A DNA stretch of 64,000 nucleotides from NCBI GenBank assembly GCA_007115705.1, contig QXEO01000532.1:448840-512839 (forward strand), in the 5' to 3' direction. The stretch is from Dactylis glomerata (taxonomy: Eukaryota > Streptophyta > Magnoliopsida > Poales > Poaceae). The first letter of the stretch is position 1; each line of letters starts with the position of its first letter. Made by a program: the position numbers and the translations under genes. Under the pieces are notes generated by a model. The model had not been told where the DNA came from. It did no database searches and saw only the letters and a program-made list of their open reading frames with translations. Below are positions 33,159 to 43,820 of this stretch, piece after piece.

Positions 33159-33600
33159 TTACCTAGGTCCAGGGCCTTCCTCACCGGACGTAAAACCCCT
33201 ACGTCCTGTCTTCGTCTTTATTATCAGCACACAGTGGCTACAATGCTCCTTGAGCTGTGTTGTCTAGAGGAAGAAGAAGAGATCGATCCACCTACTCTAA
33301 GGGTCTAGGCCCCCTTATATAGGCAGGGGCCTGGTTACATATTCTCATCCGGCTGCCCGGCAGCTGGCTTCTCCATGGTCGTGGCGCTGGCACGGGCCTC
33401 GCTTTCCCTGCCCCTCTGCCTGTGCACAGGCCGCTTTATAAAGTGATCTTGTCCCATGGACCGGCATATCCGGGGTATATATTGACAGCCTCCCTTGGAT
33501 CCTCCCGTTGGAGGCAACTTTACTTGGGGCGGTTGGTGGCGACGACCCATGGCTGGCGTCACCCCGGTCCTAGCACATGAAAATTTACTTGGAATGACTT
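33085..33600 (-). repeat. LTR-like fragment with promoter, minus strand
   Basis: On the minus strand this stretch has a TATA box (CCTATATAAGGGGGCC, 33315-33321) and an AG-rich leader, a GTAGCCACTGTGTGCTGATAATAAAG segment, and a repeat-like GACGTAGGGGTTTTACGTCCGG. This is LTR-like architecture joined directly to the reverse transcriptase remnant, so internal element DNA between them was deleted. Neither end is defined. Confidence 0.5.
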
Positions 33601-33604
33601 GCAA

Positions 33605-35219
33605 ATACCATGCATAGGAATTTATAGTGGACTCTTTGGAATACTTGGGTTTTGGGAGTTGGATGCACGAGAAGTATTCCCTCTCAGTACAAAATAAAGG
33701 CTAGCAAAAGACTGGGAGCGACCAACTAAGAGAGCAATAACGGCCATAATCATGCATAGCGACAAAACATCATTAACCGAAGCATAAAGTGGTATCACAA
33801 GTCAAAAACCAAATGATCATAGAGGCTTATGGCGACTTGTTAAAGTCAAACATGGTGTAAGCATGCGCCAAGTCAACCCAAATAAAGCATCAAAGGAGAA
33901 ACCCACAATAATATGCTCCCATATAATAAAAACAATGCATGATTCTTTCAAAGGCACATTAAGCAATCTCAGTCATTTGAGACAAGTCATGCTATAGCAA
34001 AAACTACTAAGCATACTAACAAAATAACATCAAGCATGACATGCAAAAGTCTAAGCCACAATCTAAATAAGCTCCCATTTGTACCACTATAATCATGCAA
34101 CTTTTTTCTCTTTTCCAACACCATTCAACCTTTTTGTATCAACTCTTAAATATGAAAACCAATATAGATCAGAGGTCTAAATACACCTTGATACAAATAA
34201 ATAACAAGATCTGAACAAAAATCAAGGCGAAAAACGAAAGCTAAACGCAGTACTAGAAAAAGAGAACACTCGTTGAACGATAATTGTGAAAACTAGAGTG
34301 TTTGGCAATGAAAAATGGAGTGCATCTTCTCCAAAAGAAACTTGTTAGGGTCCAACCATTTATTGCAGCAAAAAAACAAAAGAAAACTGAAAGTGAAAGT
34401 AAATACGCTCCAAGAAAAACGCATAGTATACGAAGCAATAAAAACATAGTGTCTTGAAAGATGACCTGATTTTTGCCGATGAAGAAGGGGTGCCTCGGGG
34501 CATCCCCAAGCTTTGACGTTTGTACCTCTTGGATATTTATTGGGGTGACATGGGCATCCCCAAGCTTGAGCTTTTGTCCATGCTTCATCTCATCTCATCA
34601 TTCTCCTTTCCCTATAGTTGAAAACTTCCTTCATACAAAACTTCACACAATTCTATTAGCAACATTAGTGTAAGTATAATAGTAAATCTACTCTTTTGGT
34701 TTAGTTTTAAACTCAAGTATAACAACCATTAAAGCATAAGCTACTGTAGCAACTTCCCCAAAGTTCCGTGATCAAAAGAACTCAAAAAGAAAGCGATCGA
34801 GAGGCAAACACAAATAGTGGCAGAAATCTGTCAAAACAGAACAGCTGACAAAGATCAATTTTTCGTAGGGTCTTATGTTGCTCAAATCGAAAAGTGCAAA
34901 ACTAATAAAAGTTTGTAAATAACCTGGGGCATGTGCACAAGAAATTGCAGATCAAAAAGTCGTTCTGATAATTTTCACAAATTTTTACGGTGCAGCGCAG
35001 AAATCTATTTCAGGACAACAACTTTCCCAAATCTTACCTTTCTCAAATTAGAGGTTCTTCTTGGCACAAAAACGAAATAAAAATGATAAGGAGAGGTCAT
35101 TACAGTAGTAATAAATTCCAAGACTTAACAAAAAGAAAAAGTACTAAAAATAAAATAATGGGTTATCTCCCAAGAGTGCTTTTCTTTAACGCCTTTGAGC
35201 TAGGCGCAGAAAGTGGAAA
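33605..35219 (-). other. Non-coding 3' tail of block F
   Basis: 1.6 kb of AT-rich element DNA without coding signal. The only internal structure I see is the pair of GCATCCCCAAGCTT motifs near 34500 and 34555. Confidence 0.55.
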
Positions 35220-37250
35220 TCAAGTAATGTCAAGCGATGAAGCATCAAGTTCATAATTTGCTCTAAGAATAGAGTCATAAAGTAATTTCTTTCTCTTTCT
35301 AGGGAAGTGTTCCATACCTTTCTTGAGTGGGAATTGATATTTAATGGTGCCTTCTTTCATATCAATGATGACACCAACTGTTCTAAGAAAAGGTCTTCCC
35401 AAAATAATAGGACATGAAGCATTGCATTCAACATCCAAAACAAGGAAATCAACGGGGACAAGGTTATTGTTAACCATAATAAGAACATCATTAATCCTTC
35501 CCAAAGGTTTCTTTTTAGCAACATCAGCAAGAGGAATATCAAAATAACAATTTTCAAGCGGTGGTAAACCAAGCATATCATAAATCTTTCTGGGCATAAT
35601 AGAAATACTCGCACCAAGATCACATAAAGCATGGCAATCAAAATCTTTCACATTCATATCAATGATGGGTTCCCAACCATCTTCTAACTTCTTAGGAATA
35701 AAAACCTTTTGTTTCAACTTTTCTTCCCTAATTTGCATGAGAGCATTTGTAATATGCTTTGTAAAAGCAACATTCATAGAACTAGCATTAGGACTTAAAG
35801 CAAGCTTTTGCAAGAACAAAATAACTTCAGAAATATTGCAACCATCAACATCAAAATCATTAAAAGGAGTAGAACTATCGTCTCCCATACTCCGAAGAAT
35901 ATCAACACTTTTTGTACAAAAAGTTTTTGTAGTTTTGGGCTTTTTCGCACAAGGGGTAGGAGTTTTCTCTACACCAATCAAAGTAAGAGGATTGCTAGCA
36001 TTTGAAACAACATTACTAGAGGTGGTAATAGTACAAACCTTCATATTTCTAGCCATCTCGTCTTCTCTTTCCCACCTAGCATGCAATTCTGCTAACATCC
36101 TAACATTTTCATCAATTCTAACTTGGATGGCATTCAAAGTCTTGCTTTCTTTCACATCATGAGGAAAAAATTTTAGTTTCAGAAGTTCAACATCAAGAGC
36201 AAGGCTATCAACTTTAGAAGTAAGAGCATCAATTTTACCCAACTTTTCCTCAACAGACTTATTAAAAGCAGTTTGCTTACCAATGAAGTCCTAGAGCATG
36301 ACTTCAAGCTCAGAGGGCGCGCCCCTAGTGTTGTTGGAGGAATTACCATAAGAGTTGCCATAACCATTACCATTGGTAGAAGGATACGACCTATAATTGT
36401 TGCTAGCAAAATTATTCCTATAAGCACTGTTATTGAAATTATTATTTCTAATGAAGTTCACATCAACATGCTCTTCTTGAGCAACCAAAGAGGCCAAAGG
36501 AACATTATTAGGATCAACATGAGATCTATCATTAACAAGCATAGCCATAATAGTATCAATATTATCACTCAAGGAAGAGGTTTCCTCAACAGAATTTACC
36601 TTCTTACCTTATGGAGCTCTCTCGGTATGCCACCTAGAATAATTTACCATCATATTATCAAGAAGCTTTGTTGCGGCGCCCAAGGTGATGGACATAAAAG
36701 TGCCTCCAGCAGCTGAATCCAAGAGATTTCTTGAAGAAAAATTTAGTCCTGCATAAAAAGTTTGGATAATCATCCAAGTAGTCTGTCCATGAGTGGGACA
36801 ATTCTTTATCATAGATTTCATTCTTTCCCATGCTTGAGCAACATGTTCAATATCAAACTGTCTAAACTTCATAATATCACTTCGCAAAGCTATAATCTTA
36901 GCAGGAGGATAATATTTTCCAATAAAAGCATCCTTACACTTAGCCCAAGAATCAATACCATTTTTAGGAAAAGATAGCAACCAATCCTTAGCTCTTCCTC
37001 TTAAAGAGAAAGGAAACAACTTAAGCTTAATAATATCACCATCTACATCCTTGTACTTTTGCATCTCACATAGCTCAACAAAATTGTTGAGATGAGCTGC
37101 AACATCATCAGTACTAACACCAAAAAATTGCTCTTTCATAACAAGATTCAACAAAGCAGGTTTAATCTCATAAAAATTTGCCTCAGGAGCAGGCGGCGCA
37201 ATAGGAGTGTAGATAAAATCACTATTATTGGTGCTAGTAAAATCACACAA
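35220..37250 (-). pseudogene. Block F gag-protease with two nonsense codons
   Basis: One frame of about 676 codons from ATG 37250 to TAA 35220, broken by TAA at 36609-36611 and TAG at 36291-36293. Frame is kept across both, so these are nonsense mutations. The N-terminal part is a gag domain (LKLFPFSLRGRAKDWLLSFP, WAKCKDAFIGKYYP, TFYAGLNF). The middle is Asn-rich (NNFASNNYRSYP). The C-terminal part contains the retropepsin-like segment DLGASISIMPRKIYDMLGL and PIILGRPFLRTVGVIID, where the active site reads DLGAS as usual for this clade. It is non-functional without trans help and lacks the rest of pol. Confidence 0.82.
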
Positions 37251-37699
37251 CTTCTGAACATCCCCCCCTCAATTTGTGCATAGAAGTAGCTTGCATTTGA
37301 ATACAAATACACACATCTAAGTATGGAGGTGAAGCACAATAGATGTACTAGAAGCAATTTGCACAAGATCAAGAGTATGTAAAGGATACCGTAAAGAGCG
37401 AGTTGAGACTCGAGATGAAGAGAGCATACCCCATAATATAATTGTCTCAACACACATAAGAATACTGTAATCCATAATATCCTTACATAGCATAATAGGT
37501 TCCATGGGACATAAACAACCACACATAGTTCAACAACGGAGTTCAATAACATAAAGCAAATGAAAATGAAGCACAAGCGTAGATAAATGATAAAAGAACG
37601 AGCTTTTGCCTCAACCCATGCAAATCCCTGGATATACTAATAGAACTACTTATCCCCCTTTGTTATCGAGACACCAAAAAGGAAGAAGAGCGATGCTAA

Positions 37700-39170
37700 G
37701 CGTCCCTAGTAGATCTCCTCGCTGGTGGAGGCGTCAAATTCCTCCTCATAGAAGTCATCACCTTCATCTCCACCGTCACCATCATCACCACCATCATCGT
37801 CCTCATCATCCTCAGGAGCAGTCTGGGTGTCAGGAACACCATAGAGTGTCGCTTCCATCTTGGACTAGTTGTAGCGGTATACGCCCCATCGAGAATAGGC
37901 AGTCGCAGGAGTAGCAGCGGGAGCAGCAGACTGAGAACAACTGATATGATGAAGGATCTGCTGCTGAGTGTCCATGATGGCCTTGCGCTCCACATAAGCC
38001 TGGTAGTTCTCTCGGTGAATCTCCACATTCATGTAAAGGATGTTCTTCTGAAACCAGTTGAGTTGCTTGAATTCCCTAGAAGCAGCCCGGGTAGCAGCAG
38101 ATTGAGAGTGAGAGGATGCATTGGAGTGAGCATCCCTCATAAAAGTGTTCGGGCAAGCAGTGGGGGCAGCAGCTCCAGCCCCCTTCCTCTTGACATAAGG
38201 CTTCTTCACCTCGTGATCTACATCTCTTGGCAAATCCGGATCTTGGACCACATGCTTGATGAGCAACATGATGTAGGGAGTATACGGGAGAGTGACCCGT
38301 CCAAGCCTAGCTGCGTGCATCTCATTGAAAATAAAGTCCATGATATCAATCCAGAATCAGCAAACTCATCGATGGACGAAGCACAAAGGTGGGCATGATA
38401 GAGCAAGTTAATCAAGGAGGTCCGAATAGCATCATTGTTACCTCCACTTGGAGCAATAGTGTCCCTGAACAGGTGTTGCAGCTGATCATAGAGAGGGAGC
38501 AGCTCGGTGATAGTGCCCACCTCCCCGGTGGAAGAGTACAACTCATAGAAAGAATCCTTGTTTGGCCCTCCGGGGTTTAAAAACGAGCACCAATAGCATT
38601 AGGACCATCAAACTCAAACCCAAAGCATCAACAAAATCACGGAAGGTGGCGGTGCACTGATTAGCGCTAGAGATCCACTTGAGAGTGTGGTCATCATCAT
38701 TCATCATCACAAGAGAGGAGAAGAACTACATAATCAACTCCTTGTCATAGTCACACTAGATGGAGAGCAACTGAGTGAGGCCCATCCTCTCAATCACATG
38801 CAGAGCTTCATCAAAATAGGGCTTCTTCTGGAGATGACGCACATCAATAGCACTCATACCCCTCAAGGGGTACCTAAAAGACCGGTAGACATCCTGACAA
38901 ATGTGCAAATGCTCAATGCACCAATACATGCGGCCTTCAATAGATTCATCTCTTTCCTGATCAGTATAGAAGTCCTTGCGACGGTTCATGTGGTAGTCTG
39001 TGTCAGGCATGCCCATATAGTTAGGCCTACTCCTGCCCTTCCTCTTGTTTCTTTTGGCAGCTTCTGCCATGGCTTACTTTTCCTTTGCCTTTTGGGCCTT
39101 CACACGAGCAGCCTCACGCTTCTCCCTCTGCATGTTGCGCATGTTCTCGACGAGCGGAATCATCCTGCAT
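37700..39170 (-). pseudogene. Copia B accessory ORF remnant
   Basis: Homologue of the accessory protein of A, read on the minus strand in pieces: MIPLVENMRNMQREKREAAR (about 39160), DTDYHMNRRKDFYTDQERDE, a segment around 38540 (LYDQLQHLFRDTIAPSGGN), MDFIFNEMHAARLGRVTLPY (38341), FKQLNWFQKNILYMNVEIHR, and an acidic C-tail (about 37830-37730). The FKQLNWFQKN and MDFIFNEM segments align with KKLNWFQRN and VMDFIHKE in A. Stops and frame changes at about 39075, 38580 and 38340 break it. Conservation of two distant segments argues that the protein was once under selection. Confidence 0.65.
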
Positions 39171-39357
39171 ACCTATCTCAGTAATGTACATCTTCCTCAA
39201 ATGTTGCCGCGGCTTAGACTTTGAGGATGAACCTATGAAGGGAGCAAGGGAGATAGCATATGGATGAGATGATGCACACAAATCATAGGAAGGAGCCTAA
39301 GAACCTTAGAAGAGAAAGTAGTTACAAAATAAACAATATACATGTTGTTATCCAAGG

Positions 39358-39434
39358 CCGGATATTCTGGTCCACCAGGGGCTGGATATTTCGGGTGCCG
39401 GATATTCCGGTCTACCAGGGGTAGGATATTCTGC
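39358..39434 (-). repeat. CCGGATATTCCGG-type quasi-palindromes in Copia B
   Basis: Four degenerate copies (one intact CCGGATATTCCGG) spaced by GGTCCACCAGGGG-like sequence. They lie between pol and the accessory ORF, the interval where A carries its CCGGAGACTCCGG arrays. Confidence 0.7.
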
Positions 39435-39826
39435 ACCCCCCCCCGAATTTTTTTGAAACAGCAAGAATCCATTTATACATTGTAGATCGGGTAAACTGCT
39501 TGCAAAACTAACATTCCTATAACGAAATATGAGACCAAGGACCCTCTAATCTCCAAGAACTAGGCAAGGTAAACATCCCCAAAAGTCAACAAATAGGGTT
39601 GAGTATTGAAGAGGGTACCGTCCATCATTGGAGAAACCGCATGGAGGAGAAGCTCCCCCTTGATGAGGAGAGCAAGATCTGGCAAAATCTGGCCAAACGG
39701 ATGGCCAAAGAGGCACCGGTGAGGGGAGGCGGCGGCAGGCGACGATGGGATGAGAGAGAGGCTCGGGGGTGGAAGGGTAGGGCAACTGCCTAGCCCACCC
39801 CGAGTCGCCCGATTAAGTGAATCCCG

Positions 39827-39910
39827 CCGGGGCGGATTATTTGGCCCAGAGTGGGGCGGATAATATGGCCCCCAAAATATCCGGCCCAGATAAGGGTGGA
39901 TAATCCGGCC
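39827..39910 (-). repeat. Second palindrome cluster in Copia B (GGATAATCCGGCC type)
   Basis: Degenerate copies including AAAATATCCGGCCC and GGATAATCCGGCC, embedded in GGGGCGGAT-rich DNA. They lie upstream of the accessory ORF on the element's strand. Confidence 0.6.
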
Positions 39911-40346
39911 TGTTGCTGCCATCCTCAATCAAATTCGTTGGAAACAAGACTTGTGTGCAAGATTGAATGTTTGAGGGGAGAGAAGGGCTTAGGATTAGAC
40001 AATGTCACTGAGTGGTTCTTGGCACTTGACATTGCAAGAATCAAAAAGAGAAAAACCAATGCAAGTGCCATCCCATACCAAAATAAATGAGACAAGAAAA
40101 GATATGCAATAAATCCCAAATAAGATTTGCAATAAATCCCAAATAAGATTTGCAATGAATCAATTCTTCAAAAAGAAGAGGTCGGTGGCCGAGGCCACCA
40201 TGTATGAGTGTTTTGGCATTGGACCGCGAAGATGTATCTTGGGTCCATAACCAATACTCGTCATTGAAACTCACATATCACAAAATGATATTAAGAGAAT
40301 GAATTTGTTACTATCTGTATTATGGGGGGAGGGATAGCCCAATTAG

Positions 40347-42389
40347 TTAGGACCGCACTCCCCTATCTCCATGCCCACACCTAAACCAAACACGTATTGA
40401 CATATAGGTGTATTTGCAAGATGCCCAAGACACACTCCTTGAATCAATGATATTTAGCTCATTCCTCAAATATCCAAATCTTGCTTCATCAATGGGCTTC
40501 GTGAATATATCGCCAAGTTGATCCTTGGTGCAAACATATGCAAGCTCAATCTCACAACAAGCAACATGATCTCTAATAAAATGATTCCGAATCTCAATAT
40601 GCTTGGTTCTTGAATGTTGCACCAGATTATAGGCTATCTTGATAGCACTCTGATTGTCACATAAAAGAGGCACTTTTTCACAATTGACACCATATTCCTT
40701 TAAAGTTTGCCTCATCCACAACAATTGAGTGCATCCACTTGCGACAGCAATGTATTCGGCTTTGGCGGTGGGGAGAGATATGCAATTTTGCTTCTTAGAT
40801 GACCAACACACCAAGGACCTACCAAGAAATTGGCAAGCCCCGTAGGTTGATTTCCTATCATCCTTGTCACCGGCCCAATCCGAATCCGTGTAACCACAAA
40901 GAGAGAAAGTTGAGCCTTTAGGATACCAAAGCCCATAAGTTGGGGTATGAACTAAATATCGAAAGATTCTCTTGACCGCCACTAGGTGGCTTTCTTTAGG
41001 AGCAGCTTGGTACCTTGCACACACACCTACACTCAACACAATATCGGGGCTAGATGCGCAAAGGTAAAGCAAAGAACCGATCATAGAACGGTATGCCTTT
41101 TGATCCATATCTTTACCATTGGGATCAAGTTCAAGATGACATTTAGTGGGAATTGGTGTGGCGGCCCCATTTAGTTCCTTCATCTTGAACCTCTTGAGCA
41201 TGTATTGGACATATTTGGCTTGATTAATAAAATTCCCTTCTTTTAATTGCTTGATTTCAAAACCAAGAAAGAACTTCATTTCGCCCATCATAGACATCTC
41301 AAACCTATCGGTCATAAGCTTTGAAAATTCATCATTAAAAGATTTGTTAGTAGAGCCAAAGATAATATCATCAACATATAGTTGGCATACAAAAAGCTCC
41401 CCATTGACTCTCTTAGTAAAAAGAGTGGGATCGATTTGCCCAACTTCAAATCCACGGTCTAACAACAACTCCCTAAGGTGATCATACCACGCACGTGGAG
41501 CTTGTTTAAGTCCATAGAGTGCCTTATGGAGTTTGTAGACATGGTTAGGGAAGTTGAGGTCCTCAAACCCCGGGGGTTGCTTAACATACACCTCCTCTTT
41601 TAATGGACCATTAAGAAAAGCACTTTTAACATCCATTTGTTGCAACTTAAAATTATGATGAGTGGCATATGCAAGAAGGATACGGATGGACTCAAGGCGA
41701 GCCACGGGAGCATAAGTTTCTCCAAAGTCAATGCCTTCAACTTGAGAGAAACCTTGAGCTACCAATCTTGCCTTGTCCCTCACAACAATTTTGTGCTCAT
41801 CTTGCTTGTTCTTGAATATCCACTTTGTGCCAATCACATTGCAGCACTCTCTTGGCTTCTCTACTAACACCCACACATTATTGCGCTTGAAGTTATTGAG
41901 TTCTTCATGCATAGCATCCAACCAATCAGGATCTTCAAGTGCTTCAAATACTTTCTTGGGTTCAACCATGGAGATATAGGCTTGATGATTGCTAAATTTT
42001 GCCAATTGACTTCCGGTTGACACCTTGGCTCTTAAATCTCCAATAACCCTCTCAAGGGTATGACCTCTAAGTTCCAAGTTCCTTTCAACTCTTCTCTTGC
42101 GACGGGCTTCGATCTCCTCATTTGAACTTTGAGGGATCACTTGATCATCTTGATCATTTTGGTCCCCGTCTTGACCATCAACTTGACCTTTATCATCATT
42201 GAGCACATTATCACTCTCTTCATGAGTAGGTTGATCTTGGTCTTGTGAATAATTAGAGGCGGTTGGAATGACCAGAAAGGATGGTGGCGCCCCTTCTTCT
42301 TCATGAAGGTCCTTGTCTTGTTCTTCGATTGGTGCATTATTTTCTTCTTCGGGAGAGGCTTGTTGAACTTGTGTATATGAGGGCTCCAC
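40347..42389 (-). CDS. Copia B reverse transcriptase-RNase H (pol 3' part)
   Basis: A long uninterrupted frame of about 680 codons in the same frame as the integrase part upstream. It contains an acidic linker, then reverse transcriptase (NVIGTKWIFKNKQDEHK, QMDVKSAFLNGPLKEEVYVK, YGLKQAPRAWYDHL, LYVDDIIFGST) and RNase H (GYTDSDWAGDKDDRKST, AKAEYIAVASG), ending in DIFTKPIDEARF. The usual stop after NIIDSRS is lost, so the frame runs about 35 codons further than in A. The first Met here is not a natural start: TGA at 42411 separates it from the integrase. Despite the age of the element this part keeps its catalytic motifs. Confidence 0.8.
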   Translation of the reverse strand: MEPSYTQVQQASPEEENNAPIEEQDKDLHEEEGAPPSFLVIPTASNYSQDQDQPTHEESDNVLNDDKGQVDGQDGDQNDQDDQVIPQSSNEEIEARRKRRVERNLELRGHTLERVIGDLRAKVSTGSQLAKFSNHQAYISMVEPKKVFEALEDPDWLDAMHEELNNFKRNNVWVLVEKPRECCNVIGTKWIFKNKQDEHKIVVRDKARLVAQGFSQVEGIDFGETYAPVARLESIRILLAYATHHNFKLQQMDVKSAFLNGPLKEEVYVKQPPGFEDLNFPNHVYKLHKALYGLKQAPRAWYDHLRELLLDRGFEVGQIDPTLFTKRVNGELFVCQLYVDDIIFGSTNKSFNDEFSKLMTDRFEMSMMGEMKFFLGFEIKQLKEGNFINQAKYVQYMLKRFKMKELNGAATPIPTKCHLELDPNGKDMDQKAYRSMIGSLLYLCASSPDIVLSVGVCARYQAAPKESHLVAVKRIFRYLVHTPTYGLWYPKGSTFSLCGYTDSDWAGDKDDRKSTYGACQFLGRSLVCWSSKKQNCISLPTAKAEYIAVASGCTQLLWMRQTLKEYGVNCEKVPLLCDNQSAIKIAYNLVQHSRTKHIEIRNHFIRDHVACCEIELAYVCTKDQLGDIFTKPIDEARFGYLRNELNIIDSRSVSWASCKYTYMSIRVWFRCGHGDRGVRS

Positions 42390-42410
42390 TTGAGTAGAGC
42401 ATAGTTCTTC

Positions 42411-43820
42411 TCAGTCCGCCACAAGGTGTCCCTCAATGGGTCGGATAAATCTCATGCCCATTCTTCTTACAGCATCTTGAGGTATTTCATCATCTACATC
42501 ACAAGTAGCATCTCGCCCCCCTTGGGAGCTATCATTTTCTTCAAACACCACACTACAAGATTCTTCAACACGTCCGGTGGACTTGCTGAAGACTCTATAA
42601 GTGTGGGATTCGGCACCATAACCAACAAAAATACCTTCTAATGCTTTTGGATCAAATTTACCTAAACGAACTCCTTTTCTAAGAAAGAAACACTTACAAC
42701 CGAAAACCCGGAAGTACTTGATGTTGGGCTTGCTTCCGGTGAGTATTTCATATGGAGTCATGTTCAAGCCTTTGCGGAGGAAGAGCCAGTTTGATGAATG
42801 ACAAGCTGTAGAGATAGCTTTGGCCCAAAAGTTGTATGGAGACTTAAACTCCGCCAACATGGACCTATCTATATCCATAAAAGTTCGGTTCTTCCTCTCG
42901 GCTACACCATTTTGTTGAGGGGTGTATGCAACAGAATATTGATGTCGTATCCCCTTATCACTAAGAAAACCATTCAAGGTGTAGTTCTTGAACTCGGAGC
43001 CGTTGTCACTTCTTATTGCCAATATGTTTTGCCCATATTGCCGTTCAACTTATTTGGCAAAGTCGATGATGGTTTGTTGAGTTCTACTCTTGTATTCAAA
43101 GACATAAACCCATGTATATCTTGAATAGTCATCAACAATCACCAAGCAATATTTCTTCCCACCAAGACTTGCATGAGAAGGAGGACCAAAGAGATCCACA
43201 TGAAGGAGATCCAAAATCCTCTTGGAAGAAATAATAGTCTTGCTTGAGTGGGGAGAGTCATGCATTTTTCCTTGAACACAAGCCCTGCAAACACGATCTT
43301 TGGCAAAAGAAACATTTTCTTTTAGTCTGAGAATGTGGCATCCATTGTGAAGGCTTTGCAAAGTTCTCATGTTGACATGGGCTAGTCGGCGATGCCAAAG
43401 CCGACCCACATCGGCCTTTCAAATAGACACATTGCACTTGTAGTGGTTTTCCCCCAGAAGTCCACCACATACAAGTTGTTTTTAGTATGCCCAACGAAAG
43501 TGACCTTTAGAGACTTGCTCCACAAGAGTACCACAATATCATTATCAATGAAGACGACAAAGCCCATCTTTCCAAGTGCACGAACTAAAAGTAAATTATA
43601 ACCAAGAGTCTCAACAAGCATGACATCCACAAGAGAAATATCCGCTGCGGCCACCACCTTGCCAAGACCCAATACCTTGGATTGTGACATGTCTCCATAA
43701 GTGACAGTTATATTATTAACATTAGGCCTCATCTCCGTCATGATCTTCTTGCTTCTGGTCATATGACTTGTCATCCAATATCAAGCACCCATTTTGATCC
43801 ACCGAAAACATAGTCCTACA
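42411..43820 (-). pseudogene. Copia B protease-integrase (broken)
   Basis: The protease site reads WVLDIG followed by a stop (TGA, near 43775), so the Asp-Ser/Thr-Gly triad is lost. The integrase finger and core are recognisable (HRRLAHVNMRTLQSL, CRACVQGKMHD, DLFGPPSHASLGGKKYC, RSDNGSEFKN, GVAERKNRTF). They are interrupted by a frameshift around 43400, TAA at 43050-43052 and TGA at 42411-42413. Colinear with pol of element A. Confidence 0.8.

Larger units (their letters stand above)
28664..33600 (-). mobile_element. Decayed Tat-clade Gypsy element E
   Basis: Minus-strand pol fragments, a tandem-repeat block, and plus-strand ORF fragments downstream of pol. The pol includes a second RNase H of the archaeal-like type, which marks the Tat clade. 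ORFs antisense to pol in the 3' region, and 3' tandem repeats, are known from grass and legume members of that clade. The left border is the end of the BARE/Angela-like LTR. The right border near 33600 is uncertain. No complete LTR pair or target duplication is visible, so the copy is old and truncated. Confidence 0.72.
33601..37258 (-). mobile_element. Athila-like (Sabrina-like) Gypsy block F without RT or integrase
   Basis: A minus-strand gag-protease reading frame (37250-35220) is followed by about 1.6 kb of AT-rich non-coding DNA. That tail contains TGGGTTATCTCCCAAGAGTGC at about 35159-35180 and two copies of GCATCCCCAAGCTT (around 34500 and 34555), phrases I associate with Sabrina/Athila 3' regions. 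I find no reverse transcriptase, RNase H or integrase. No LTR is recognised, and both ends are truncated against neighbouring elements. Confidence 0.75.
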
